A DNA stretch of 7,129 nt from an uncultured Bacillota bacterium (GCA_947090235.1 CAMUNJ010000044.1:1-7129); one strand, 5' to 3'; numbered from the stretch's first letter, positions 1 to 5,794 are shown. Notes: generated by a model not told the origin, from the letters alone. Numbers and translations: made by a program.

Positions 1-102
1 GAAAAGGTCCACCTGTACACATACCGAACACAGAAGTTAAGCTTTTCATCGTCGACAATACTTGGCTGGCAACGGTCCGGGAAGATAGAACACTGCTGGA
101 AT
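1..102 (+). rRNA. rrf: 5S ribosomal RNA, 3' part (5' end outside window)
   Basis: Structural RNA of the large ribosomal subunit. The window starts inside the gene. The universal 5S core ATACCGAACACAGAAGTTAAG is present at about 21-41, followed by the loop E / helix IV region and a 3' strand ending around CTGCTGG at 93-99. Roughly the first 15 bases of a normal 5S are missing because the window starts there. The 3' end is approximate (about 100-104), set by comparison with Bacillus 5S, and the terminator starts a few bases later. This is most likely the last gene of an rRNA operon coming in from the left. Confidence 0.93.
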
Positions 103-108
103 ATCATG

Positions 109-135
109 AAACCATGCGCATGAGCATGGTTTTTT
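109..135 (+). terminator. Rho-independent terminator of the rRNA operon
   Basis: The 9-bp stem AAACCATGC (109-117) / GCATGGTTT (124-132) closes a 6-base loop, GCATGA, and is followed by T residues. It lies directly after the 5S 3' end, so it should end the rRNA transcript. Confidence 0.9.
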
Positions 136-150
136 GTTTAAATTTTTATA

Positions 151-179
151 TTGACAAGGCTTGACTTTTATGATATAAT
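151..179 (+). promoter_or_regulatory. Consensus sigma-A promoter of the two-TM protein gene
   Basis: The -35 TTGACA (151-156) and -10 TATAAT (174-179) are both perfect, with a 17-base spacer and an extended -10 TG at 171-172. The predicted start is near 186, inside the AAAGGAG ribosome binding site (185-191), so the leader would be only about 12 nt. Confidence 0.92.
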
Positions 180-197
180 CTTTCAAAGGAGTTTTAG

Positions 198-734
198 ATG
201 AGTAAAAAAGGGATAATTAAAAATAGAATTCTTGTTGGATGTGCCATCGTTGGTGGTGGGGCATTAATTATTGGGGCTGTTAGCTTTTTTGTAGGGATAG
301 TTTGTGTTGCTGCATTAAGTCCAGAGAATGAACTTTTGGAGAAATATGATTATGAAAGTTTTAATAATCAATATAAACTTGAGCAAGTCCAAGAGTTGGA
401 AGAAACCTGTACAAAAGATAGCTCAGAATATAAAGACAAATTAAACAAAATTATGAATACAGATTATAATAAAAACTTGTTTATAAAACAAACAGGCGAT
501 GAATCATATATCAAATGGGAAAAAGATTCTGCTATATTGGAACTTATTATGAAAACAAGTGCCTCTTTGGTTGCAGCTGGAGCACTCCTTACAGTTCCTG
601 TTTTTGTTGAACTTGCAATAGATAATATAAAAACCAGAAAAAACATTAAAGAAGACATAGCAGTTCTTGAAGGGGTGACATATACAAACAAACCTTTGAA
701 TACTGAATATCAATTTAATTATGAAAATCAATAA
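198..734 (+). CDS. Hypothetical membrane protein with two hydrophobic segments
   Basis: I do not recognise this 178-residue protein. Residues 1-10 are basic (MSKKGIIKNR) and are followed by a long Gly/Ala/Val-rich hydrophobic stretch at about 11-40, which should be a membrane anchor rather than a clearly cleavable signal peptide. Residues 41-112 form a charged, probably helical middle part rich in Glu and Lys. A second hydrophobic segment lies at about 113-141 and is followed by a basic stop-transfer-like patch (KTRKNIKED) and a polar tail. The basic residues on both outer flanks suggest both ends are inside the cell and the roughly 70-residue loop is outside, but this is inference. The ATG at 198 is supported by AAAGGAG at 185-191 and by a perfect promoter just upstream. 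It is a single-gene unit, closed by a hairpin at 742-757. No catalytic motif is visible. Confidence 0.85.
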   Translation: MSKKGIIKNRILVGCAIVGGGALIIGAVSFFVGIVCVAALSPENELLEKYDYESFNNQYKLEQVQELEETCTKDSSEYKDKLNKIMNTDYNKNLFIKQTGDESYIKWEKDSAILELIMKTSASLVAAGALLTVPVFVELAIDNIKTRKNIKEDIAVLEGVTYTNKPLNTEYQFNYENQ

Positions 735-741
735 CAAAAAC

Positions 742-762
742 GACTGCACAAGCAGTCTTTTT
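742..762 (+). terminator. Rho-independent terminator after the two-TM gene
   Basis: Stem GACTGC (742-747) / GCAGTC (752-757) with loop ACAA, followed by TTTTT. It lies 7 bases after the TAA stop. Confidence 0.88.
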
Positions 763-1010
763 ATTTGTCAAATATTGTCGAATGATGGCAAACAGGGGAA
801 TAAAGTGATAAATTGTTCAAGTTTTGTTTTATAGAGGTTATCACATTTTTTGATTTATTGTTATATATAAAATAGATGGAAAAGTATAATTTTATCTATT
901 TTTCTATACACTAATAGGTAAAGAAGGTAAATTTTGAGTAAGTTTTTGTCTGTTAACCTTAAAAAAATCAAAAATTCCTGAAAATTTTATAAAAAATTCT
1001 TATTTTACTA
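763..1010. other. A+T-rich non-coding gap with Spo0A-box-like sites and weak inverted repeats
   Basis: No gene is seen here on either strand. Visible items are: TTTGTCAAA at 764-772, a full match to the Spo0A 0A-box consensus TTTGTCRAA; ATTGTCGAA at 774-782, an 8 of 9 match exactly 10 bases on; an inverted repeat GTGATAA (805-811) / TTATCAC (838-844) with T6 after it (846-851); and an A+T hairpin AAAATAGAT (869-877) / ATCTATTTT (894-902). Any of these could be chance in DNA this A+T-rich. The rest is featureless up to the next promoter. Confidence 0.45.
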
Positions 1011-1039
1011 TTGAAAAACCTTTTTTAGTGTGATATAAT
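1011..1039 (+). promoter_or_regulatory. Sigma-A promoter of the surface repeat protein gene
   Basis: -35 TTGAAA (1011-1016), a 17-base spacer and -10 TATAAT (1034-1039), with an extended -10 TG at 1031-1032. The predicted start is near 1046, about 15 nt before the ATG. Confidence 0.88.
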
Positions 1040-1060
1040 ATACATAAGTTTGGAGGCATT

Positions 1061-2602
1061 ATGACAAAGTATTTAGTTAAAATAATTTCAATTTGCTCAT
1101 TTATTGTGCTTATTCCTATTATTATTGCAGGTGTTGCACTTAGTGCAGTTGGTTCTTCTTTATTTAAGTTGAACACTTATATTTATGGAGCAACTAGTGA
1201 TAAGGCAAGTTATTCAATTACTATTGGCGAAGAAGGAAAAGATAAAAAGCCTATTAACGAAGCTTCTTTCACAAATGGAACTTCTGTTAATGTTAATATT
1301 GAAACTATTGGTTATGATTTCCTTGGTTGGTTTAATGGAGATGATAAAACTATCAATACTCAAGAAACTCCACTTTCAACTGATGCTAGTTACACTTTTG
1401 AAATTAAAAACAATACTCAATTGACAGCAGCAGTTAAAGTTAAATCTTATAATATCAGATTCTCTGGTAAGTATGAAGATGAAACTACTGATATTAATAT
1501 TGAAGGTCGAGTTTATGAATATGGTGATAAACTTCCTGTATTGACTGCTCATTCAACAGAATCTAAATCATCTTTCTTAGGATGGAAAGTTCAAGATTCT
1601 GATCAAGAGCCTTTTAGTGTTGCTAATTTTGCAGAAAGCACTAAGGGTGACGATATTATCGTTTTAGTACCTGTTTGGTCTGCTGTTAGAGTTGAATATA
1701 AAACTTTAGTTGGTGAGGAATGGATTGTATTCCACACTGGATACTATACAGAAAGAGCACTTAAAGAATTTACTCTTCTTGCTCAAAATGACGAGAAAGT
1801 TGTAGAAGCAATTGGCAAAGGCTATAAATTTGTAGATTGGGTAGATGCTAGTGGAATTAAGGTTACTGAGGAAACTGTTAGAAATTACACTTACCAAGAC
1901 GATGCAGTTTTTGAAATCCGCTTAAAGAAAGATGTTCTTGAATATACTTTGAATGTAAAACAAGGAATTAATGACACTTCTGCTCAAGTTTCATTTAATA
2001 TCAAAGATGGCTTTAGTGAAGTTGTCCTTTCAAGACAATATTATAAATTTACTGGAATCAAACTAGCAGGAAAAACATATACACTTTTAAATGGCGAATA
2101 TCTTAATGATACAGAAAAACTTAGCGATGTTATTATTTATAACTACAATTCAGATCAAGTAATAGAAGCAACTGCTGTTTGGGCTTGTGAATATCCAACA
2201 ATTGATATCACTTATTCAGCAAGAGGAACTTGGGAAGGCCAAGGTAGATATGTTTATGGAAAGGTTGGAGAAACTTATCAACGCCTTTGCACAGGATCTG
2301 ATGGATCATTAAGTCTTCAAGGTGTAGAATTTAATGATGAAACAGGTTATAAACTTGAAGATAATATGATGGATAGATTAGTTAACCCAAATGCTTATGA
2401 AGGTTTCTATATTATCTCAGAAGGTGATAATTATGTTCAAGTTGAATTAAGTAAAGTTTATGTGTATGTTGTAAATACAAATCCTACAGACATTACAGAA
2501 CTTGGTCAAGACTTTGCTTTTGCAGTTGAAATGTATAAGAACGAAAATAAATTTAATAACAAGTTAACAATCACATTCGAATTCAAAACAGTTGAAGGTT
2601 AA
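1061..2602 (+). CDS. Membrane-anchored surface protein with Listeria-Bacteroides-type repeats
   Basis: Probably an extracellular protein held in the membrane by its N-terminus. It has 513 residues: a short basic start, a hydrophobic segment at about 7-32, then a long extracytoplasmic part. That part contains about four divergent repeats of 75-80 residues built on the pattern Gly-Tyr-x-Phe-x-Gly-Trp followed by a closing Ala/Val-x-Val/Trp strand: about 50-127 (GYDFLGWF), 129-208 (SFLGWKV, closing VPVW), 209-288 (GYKFVDWVD) and 294-375 (YYKFTGIKL, closing ATAVW). This is the Listeria-Bacteroides (InlB B-repeat, beta-grasp-like) pattern, a family of surface repeats generally linked to adhesion. 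Residues 376-513 are Tyr/Asn/Glu-rich and not recognised. No LPXTG sorting signal or C-terminal anchor is present. GGAGG at 1052-1056 sets the ATG. It is a single-gene unit with its own promoter and a strong terminator. The specific ligand is unknown. Confidence 0.85.
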   Translation: MTKYLVKIISICSFIVLIPIIIAGVALSAVGSSLFKLNTYIYGATSDKASYSITIGEEGKDKKPINEASFTNGTSVNVNIETIGYDFLGWFNGDDKTINTQETPLSTDASYTFEIKNNTQLTAAVKVKSYNIRFSGKYEDETTDINIEGRVYEYGDKLPVLTAHSTESKSSFLGWKVQDSDQEPFSVANFAESTKGDDIIVLVPVWSAVRVEYKTLVGEEWIVFHTGYYTERALKEFTLLAQNDEKVVEAIGKGYKFVDWVDASGIKVTEETVRNYTYQDDAVFEIRLKKDVLEYTLNVKQGINDTSAQVSFNIKDGFSEVVLSRQYYKFTGIKLAGKTYTLLNGEYLNDTEKLSDVIIYNYNSDQVIEATAVWACEYPTIDITYSARGTWEGQGRYVYGKVGETYQRLCTGSDGSLSLQGVEFNDETGYKLEDNMMDRLVNPNAYEGFYIISEGDNYVQVELSKVYVYVVNTNPTDITELGQDFAFAVEMYKNENKFNNKLTITFEFKTVEG

Positions 2603-2603
2603 C

Positions 2604-2631
2604 AAAAAAGACAGCAGTCGCTGTCTTTTTT
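2604..2631 (+). terminator. Rho-independent terminator of the surface protein gene
   Basis: A 12-bp stem, AAAAAAGACAGC (2604-2615) / GCTGTCTTTTTT (2620-2631), with loop AGTC, begins two bases after the stop codon. Confidence 0.93.
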
Positions 2632-2640
2632 AGATATATA

Positions 2641-2679
2641 AACAAAAAAGGACTTGAATTATTTCAAGTACTTTTTGTT
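2641..2679 (-). terminator. Terminator of the tRNA-Val gene (works on the minus strand)
   Basis: Hairpin GGACTTGAA / TTCAAGTACT around loop TTAT (2659-2662), with A-tract (2644-2649) and T-tract (2672-2676) arms and one mismatch and one bulge. Read on the minus strand it begins one base after the tRNA CCA end and finishes in T6, as expected for a tRNA terminator. It may also act on the plus strand as a back-up. Confidence 0.82.
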
Positions 2680-2680
2680 A

Positions 2681-2756
2681 TGGTGGGGACTATAGGGCTC
2701 GAACCTATGACCCTCTGCTTGTAAGGCAGATGCTCTCCCAGCTGAGCTAAACCCCC
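2681..2756 (-). tRNA. tRNA-Val, anticodon TAC
   Basis: On the minus strand the gene reads GGGGGTTTAGCTCAGCTGGG at its 5' end, with the D-arm GCTC...GAGC, anticodon stem TCTGC/GCAGA around loop CTTACAA (anticodon TAC, reading GUA valine codons), a T-arm with GGTTCGAGCC, and discriminator A followed by a genome-encoded CCA (2681-2683). The acceptor stem is GGGGGTT / AGTCCCC, with two G-U pairs. It is a lone tRNA gene with its own promoter and terminator. Confidence 0.96.
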
Positions 2757-2777
2757 ATACTGCAATCATGCTTTATT

Positions 2778-2806
2778 AATATACCAAATTATTAGAGATA
2801 TGTCAA
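2778..2806 (-). promoter_or_regulatory. Promoter of the tRNA-Val gene
   Basis: On the minus strand: -35 TTGACA (2806-2801), a 17-base spacer and -10 TATATT (2783-2778), preceded by an extended TGG. The start would be near 2771, leaving about 14 nt of 5' leader to be trimmed before the mature tRNA end at 2756. Confidence 0.9.
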
Positions 2807-2951
2807 CAGTTTTTTAAAAGTTTTTGAAAGATTTTAATATTTTTTTTACATCTTTTCCAAGAGTTGTTCAGTGCAATTTGGATTGGTATACAGATTTGAA
2901 ATGTTAATGTTTATAAATAACTTAAAAATACTCTTGGATTAGTGAAGAGAA
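2807..2951. other. Non-coding gap with a 9-bp inverted repeat
   Basis: No gene is supported here. TCCAAGAGT (2856-2864) and ACTCTTGGA (2930-2938) form a perfect 9-bp inverted repeat around 65 bases. A weak plus-strand promoter-like pair lies within it: TTGTTC at 2864-2869, a 17-base spacer, then TATACA at 2887-2892 with TGG before it. With the hairpin at 2955-2981 this could make a small RNA, but the evidence is thin. Confidence 0.3.
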
Positions 2952-2954
2952 TAT

Positions 2955-2982
2955 AAAAAGTGGCAATCATTGCCACTTTTTT
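2955..2982 (-). terminator. Bidirectional terminator downstream of mscL
   Basis: A 12-bp stem AAAAAGTGGCAA (2955-2966) / TTGCCACTTTTT (2970-2981) with loop TCA. It carries T-tracts on both strands and lies a few bases after the mscL stop codon, so it ends mscL on the minus strand and would block plus-strand transcription into mscL. Confidence 0.9.
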
Positions 2983-2986
2983 ATAT

Positions 2987-3619
2987 TTACTTTTTTGCTT
3001 TTGTTTTAAGTTCTTTATTTTCGGCAAGCAGATCGCGAATTTCTTTAAGAAGATATTCTGTTGTATTTCTCTTTGCTTCTTCTTCGGCTTCCTTGGCTTT
3101 TGCATCGGCTAATGCTTTTACCTCTGCCTCTTTAGCATCTTTTTCTGCAAAATATGCTTTTACGGCCTCTGTATCTTTTCTAGATATTCCTCTTGCTTTA
3201 AGTTCGGCTTTGTCTTCTTTTGTCATTCTTTTCTTTAATGCTTTTTTAGTATAGTCTTTAAACATTTCGCTACTTTTCATAGCAACTTTTAAAACTATAA
3301 ACAATGTGAATGCAATAATCAAGAAGTTTAAGATTGCTGTGATAAATGCTCCCCAATTTATGTAGATACTGCTTGCTAGATCAAGCACTCTTTCGCCATT
3401 AACAATAGTATAACCTGGTCTTAAAATTGTAACAGCACCTGCAAGGCCTTCTTGACCGCCTATTAATGCGAGAAGAGCATTAATACATGGCATAATAATT
3501 TGATTTGTAAGTGCAGTGACTATTGCCGAAAATGCACCACCTACAATAACGCCGACAGCCATATCTATTATATTGCCACGAGTTATAAACTTTTTAAAAT
3601 CTTGAAAAAACTTTCTCAT
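2987..3619 (-). CDS. mscL: Large-conductance mechanosensitive channel MscL, with long charged linker
   Basis: MscL forms a homopentameric channel in the cell membrane that opens under high tension and releases solutes on osmotic downshock. The N-terminal amphipathic helix and TM1 are classic: FKKFITRGNIIDMAVGVIVG at about 8-27, with TM1 running to about 45. A periplasmic loop at about 55-88 contains LRPGYTIVNGERVL, and TM2 spans about 91-113. The conserved cytoplasmic helix LLKEIRDLL lies at 190-198. The odd feature is the roughly 70-residue Lys/Glu/Ala-rich, coiled-coil-prone linker (about 117-186) between TM2 and that helix. It brings the protein to 210 residues, against about 130-150 in most MscLs. 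I chose the ATG at 3619 because AAGGAGG (3630-3624) sits 4 bases upstream. An in-frame TTG at 3634 lies ahead of that site and would put it inside the gene. Confidence 0.96.
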   Translation of the reverse strand: MRKFFQDFKKFITRGNIIDMAVGVIVGGAFSAIVTALTNQIIMPCINALLALIGGQEGLAGAVTILRPGYTIVNGERVLDLASSIYINWGAFITAILNFLIIAFTLFIVLKVAMKSSEMFKDYTKKALKKRMTKEDKAELKARGISRKDTEAVKAYFAEKDAKEAEVKALADAKAKEAEEEAKRNTTEYLLKEIRDLLAENKELKTKAKK

Positions 3620-3623
3620 AATT

Positions 3624-3630
3624 CCTCCTT
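3624..3630 (-). promoter_or_regulatory. Ribosome binding site that fixes the mscL start
   Basis: AAGGAGG on the minus strand, 4 bases before the ATG at 3619. It rules out the upstream in-frame TTG at 3634. The predicted transcription start (about 3630) coincides with it. Confidence 0.88.
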
Positions 3631-3636
3631 GCAAAT

Positions 3637-3665
3637 ATAATAACGCAAGAAAAATTAAAAATCAA
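3637..3665 (-). promoter_or_regulatory. Promoter of mscL
   Basis: On the minus strand: -35 TTGATT (3665-3660), a 17-base spacer and -10 TATTAT (3642-3637). The predicted leader is only about 11 nt. Confidence 0.75.
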
Positions 3666-3681
3666 ATATTTTAAAGGTGTT

Positions 3682-3711
3682 TTAACAAATTTTTTATTAC
3701 AAGAATATTTA
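3682..3711 (+). promoter_or_regulatory. Weak candidate promoter of the BclA_C-like gene
   Basis: -35 TTAACA (3682-3687), an 18-base spacer and -10 TATTTA (3706-3711). Both elements are weaker than at other genes here, so an alternative sigma factor or a regulator could drive this gene. It is divergent from, and only 16 bases away from, the mscL -35. Confidence 0.3.
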
Positions 3712-3726
3712 ATATCAGGAGGGTTT

Positions 3727-4245
3727 ATGTGTAATTTAAATTTCAATCAATGTAGTGGTGGGAGTTATTATCCAGTCCCTATAGACACATGTAGGTCTAG
3801 GCTTAGAGCATTATTAAGCCAAAATACAACAACTATTATCAATCCTACAATTTTACCTACTTGGACTTATGCAAATTTTATTGTTCCACAAGATGTGTGG
3901 GTTGGCTCTGTAGTCGGTGTTAGAAGACAGGTATCGTCTGGGAATGGAATAGTTGACAACTTAGATGGCAGTTTTATTTTGAGTGGTGGTACATATAATA
4001 TTGAATTTTCTGCCAATGGAATAGTTCCAAATTCCAGCGATATGGTTTTGGCATTAGTTTTGGATGGAGTTGTTATTGAAGAATCAAGAGCAACCTCGAC
4101 TGGCTCTAGTGGAGGTAATAGTGATTTGTCTGGCAGGGCAATATTTAATGTAAGTGTAGGCGGATCACATTTGGCACTTGTAAATGTTGGAAGCGAAAAT
4201 ATAACTTTAAATAGGGCTTCTATAACTATTAATAAAATTAAATAG
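3727..4245 (+). CDS. Small protein with BclA C-terminal-like (C1q/TNF-type jelly-roll) domain
   Basis: A 172-residue protein of probable surface role. Residues 1-30 are Cys- and Asn-rich with no signal peptide (MCNLNFNQCSGGSYYPVPID, Cys at 2, 9 and 22). From about 48 to 172 the sequence looks like an all-beta jelly roll. The stretch LSGGTYNIEFSANG (85-98), then ALVLDGVVIEES (109-120), LSGRAIFNVSVGGSHLALVN (134-153) and a closing ASITINKI (164-171) follow the order of the C-terminal domain of BclA-type exosporium and related bacterial C1q/TNF-like proteins. Those usually trimerise behind a collagen-like Gly-X-Y stalk, and no such stalk is present here. AGGAGGG at 3717-3723 sets the start. The stop is TAG. 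Without a signal peptide it could be a spore-surface, phage-tail-like or cytoplasmic protein. The domain call rests on my reading of the pattern, and the role is open. Confidence 0.75.
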   Translation: MCNLNFNQCSGGSYYPVPIDTCRSRLRALLSQNTTTIINPTILPTWTYANFIVPQDVWVGSVVGVRRQVSSGNGIVDNLDGSFILSGGTYNIEFSANGIVPNSSDMVLALVLDGVVIEESRATSTGSSGGNSDLSGRAIFNVSVGGSHLALVNVGSENITLNRASITINKIK

Positions 4246-4448
4246 TTTTTTATCTGTTTTCTGTTAAAGATAAGAAACAAAAAAAAGTAAAAAAAGTATT
4301 TTCATCTTTTATAAAATTTTAAATGCTTTTTTTGAATGATAAAAATCATATTTGGTATAAATTAAAGATGTAATTATTTATGTATGACAGAGTGATAAAG
4401 CACAAAAGACAAGAATCAACAACAAAATTAAAAAGTCTACAAAAATGT
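4246..4448. other. A+T-rich intergenic stretch, no gene seen
   Basis: A T-rich then A-rich stretch follows the stop codon of the jelly-roll gene. TTTTTTATCT (4246-4255) can pair with AGATAAGAAA (4268-4277) around a 12-base loop. The stem is followed by A residues, not T, so it is not a good plus-strand terminator. No reading frame with a ribosome binding site is seen. Confidence 0.35.
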
Positions 4449-4478
4449 TTGCCTAAAAATTTAAGTTTGGTATATACT
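4449..4478 (+). promoter_or_regulatory. Promoter of yqzL-recO
   Basis: -35 TTGCCT (4449-4454), an 18-base spacer and -10 TATACT (4473-4478). An overlapping alternative -10, TATATA at 4471-4476, has the extended TGG in front. The leader would be about 16 nt. Confidence 0.7.
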
Positions 4479-4500
4479 ATTAATGTAAGGAGGGCGACAT

Positions 4501-4641
4501 ATGAAAGAAAAGTTTGATAACACACCAGCAGGAGATATGTGGCTAATATTTAAACATACTCCAAGCGTTGAAAATACAAGAGATTTTGTAAAAGCAATGC
4601 AAGAACTTGATAAAAGCCGTTCTCAAGATATTAAAATGTAA
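4501..4641 (+). CDS. yqzL: YqzL-like small protein upstream of recO
   Basis: A 46-residue reading frame with a very strong ribosome binding site (AAGGAGGG, 4487-4494) and an ATG start. It runs MKEKFDNTPAGDMWLIFKHT and ends in QDIKM. The core W-x2-F-x2-T-x3-E-x3-F-x-K-x3-E-L (Trp14, Phe17, Thr20, Glu24, Phe28) resembles the pattern of the short YqzL family as I remember it (W-x2-F-x2-T-G-N-I-[DE]-x-Y-x2-[FY]-K-E). In Bacillus subtilis yqzL lies directly upstream of recO, exactly as here. The role of YqzL is not established. Its constant position beside recO suggests a link to DNA repair or simply translational coupling. The stop codon is 12 bases before the recO start. The reading frame itself is nearly certain; the family name depends on the motif and the context. 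Confidence 0.72.
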   Translation: MKEKFDNTPAGDMWLIFKHTPSVENTRDFVKAMQELDKSRSQDIKM

Positions 4642-4653
4642 AGTAGGCTTATT

Positions 4654-5367
4654 ATGACAACAAAAGTTAAAGCTATCGTTCTTAAAGCGATAGATTATAA
4701 AGAAAAGGACAAGTTATTAACCTTGTTTACATTGGAACAGGGAAAGTTGATTTGCTCAATGAGAGGTGTTAAGGCACCTAATGCTAAACTCAAATTTGCT
4801 AAAGAAACATTTTGCTTTGGAGAATTTATTATAGAAAACACCAAAGGAAATAATATAGTCACTCAGGTTGAAGTGATTGATAGTTTTTTTGAAATAACTC
4901 AAAACATTGATAAATTTTATGAGGGGTGTGCAATTCTTGATGTGGTAAATAAACTTGCTACAGAAAGTCCTGATCATTCACTTTTTATTGAACTAATCAA
5001 GGCTTTAAAATGTTTATGTTATGAAAATGTGCGAAAATATTATGTTTTTGATAAGTTTTTATTAAAAATATTCAAAAATTTTGGTTACTATTTCCTTTCT
5101 AACAAATGTCCATCTTGTGGCTATGATTTAAATGAGGTTAGATATTTCAATTTAGACATAGGGGAATTTGTTTGTACAAATTGCAAAACCAATATATGTC
5201 TTAAGGTTTCTAATGCTTGTTTTTCAGGTTTAAGATTCTTGGAACAAACCGACTATGACAGGTTGAAAAGTTTAAGATTGGGTGGCGATGCCGAGATTGA
5301 AATTTACAATCTTTTAGATAAAAATTTTGAATGGAGATTTGGGAAAAGATTTGTTCAAATTATATAA
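4654..5367 (+). CDS. recO: DNA repair protein RecO
   Basis: RecO works with RecF and RecR in recombinational repair. It anneals complementary single strands and helps load RecA onto SSB-coated DNA. The protein has 237 residues, close to the usual 240-255. The N-terminal OB fold spans about 1-80, with the typical start TTKVKAIVLKAIDYKEKDKL (2-21) and a Gly/Lys-rich strand (EQGKLICSMRGVK, 28-40). The C-terminal helical domain follows, carrying a four-cysteine zinc site CPSC (152-155) and CTNC (174-177). All four cysteines are present. The ribosome binding site is poor (AAAGTAGG, 4640-4647), so translation is probably coupled to yqzL, whose stop is 12 bases upstream. The two form the only clear operon in the window, closed by a terminator at 5371-5396. 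Confidence 0.96.
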   Translation: MTTKVKAIVLKAIDYKEKDKLLTLFTLEQGKLICSMRGVKAPNAKLKFAKETFCFGEFIIENTKGNNIVTQVEVIDSFFEITQNIDKFYEGCAILDVVNKLATESPDHSLFIELIKALKCLCYENVRKYYVFDKFLLKIFKNFGYYFLSNKCPSCGYDLNEVRYFNLDIGEFVCTNCKTNICLKVSNACFSGLRFLEQTDYDRLKSLRLGGDAEIEIYNLLDKNFEWRFGKRFVQII

Positions 5368-5370
5368 ATA

Positions 5371-5396
5371 AAAAACAGCCTAAACTGGCTGTTTTT
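5371..5396. terminator. Bidirectional terminator between recO and the converging small gene
   Basis: A 10-bp stem AAAAACAGCC (5371-5380) / GGCTGTTTTT (5387-5396) with loop TAAACT. It has T-tracts on both strands and lies between converging genes, so it ends both recO and the minus-strand gene stopping at 5414. Confidence 0.93.
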
Positions 5397-5413
5397 ATAT
5401 GCAATTTACTAAA

Positions 5414-5794
5414 TTATCTTAATTGACCATATGCATCAGTAATCACGATTTCTATAAATTCCGGTACGCAATCTGCAACATCTTTGCCCTCAGGTAAGGC
5501 GTCTTTATATATTGAATAGTCAGGTTGAATATATCTACCTTTAACTATTTGTGGAGATGCAAAAGAAGCTTCTTGCATTCTCTTTAAAAAGCCTTTAGAA
5601 AGAGTGATGTTGTTATTGTTTTTGTTGGCAAGGTTTTGTAAATCTGCAACCTTTGCTTGCATCCAGCCTTGTTCACTTTCATAGCGAGCTTCTACCTCTC
5701 TAAGTTGCCTTAACTCATTGATGATAGGGAAGCCTTTTCTTAAATTGTTGCTTTTAATGTAACCTAAAACTTTTGGTAATCTGTATTGACTCAT
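5414..5794 (-). CDS. Hypothetical protein, paralogue 1 of a three-gene family
   Basis: An unrecognised 126-residue soluble protein with no signal peptide or membrane segment. Residues 1-49 are basic and probably helical (LRQLREVEARYESEQGWMQA lies at 28-47). Residues 50-91 carry the family core: ADLQNLANK, then ITL, GFLK, FASPQIVKGRYIQP. Residues 92-126 are acidic, ending with a hydrophobic strand FIEIVI (113-118). Over the 42-residue core it matches the next gene at 18 positions and the third gene at 14, without gaps. The ATG at 5794 is backed by AAAGGAG at 5808-5802 and by a strong promoter. A run of five Asn (59-62 plus Asn57 nearby) sits in a likely loop. It shares the 5371-5396 terminator with recO. 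No enzymatic motif is visible. Confidence 0.88.
   Translation of the reverse strand: MSQYRLPKVLGYIKSNNLRKGFPIINELRQLREVEARYESEQGWMQAKVADLQNLANKNNNNITLSKGFLKRMQEASFASPQIVKGRYIQPDYSIYKDALPEGKDVADCVPEFIEIVITDAYGQLR

Noticed and set aside
2901..2942. A 13-codon frame starting at ATG 2901
   Set aside because: It has no ribosome binding site and no support beyond being open.
2970..3254. A plus-strand frame rich in Ser/Ala/Phe opposite the mscL 3' end
   Set aside because: It is the mirror of the Lys/Glu/Ala-rich MscL linker, begins inside the terminator hairpin and lacks a ribosome binding site.
3617..3634. An upstream TTG start for mscL adding five residues
   Set aside because: The AAGGAGG ribosome binding site would then lie inside the coding sequence. 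The ATG at 3619 is spaced correctly from it.
4246..4277. A terminator after the BclA_C-like gene
   Set aside because: The stem is mostly A-T and is followed by A residues, not T, on the plus strand.
3867..4280. A 137-codon minus-strand frame opposite the BclA_C-like gene
   Set aside because: It runs antisense to a gene with a strong ribosome binding site and a recognisable domain. It has no ribosome binding site of its own and its composition is that of a shadow frame.
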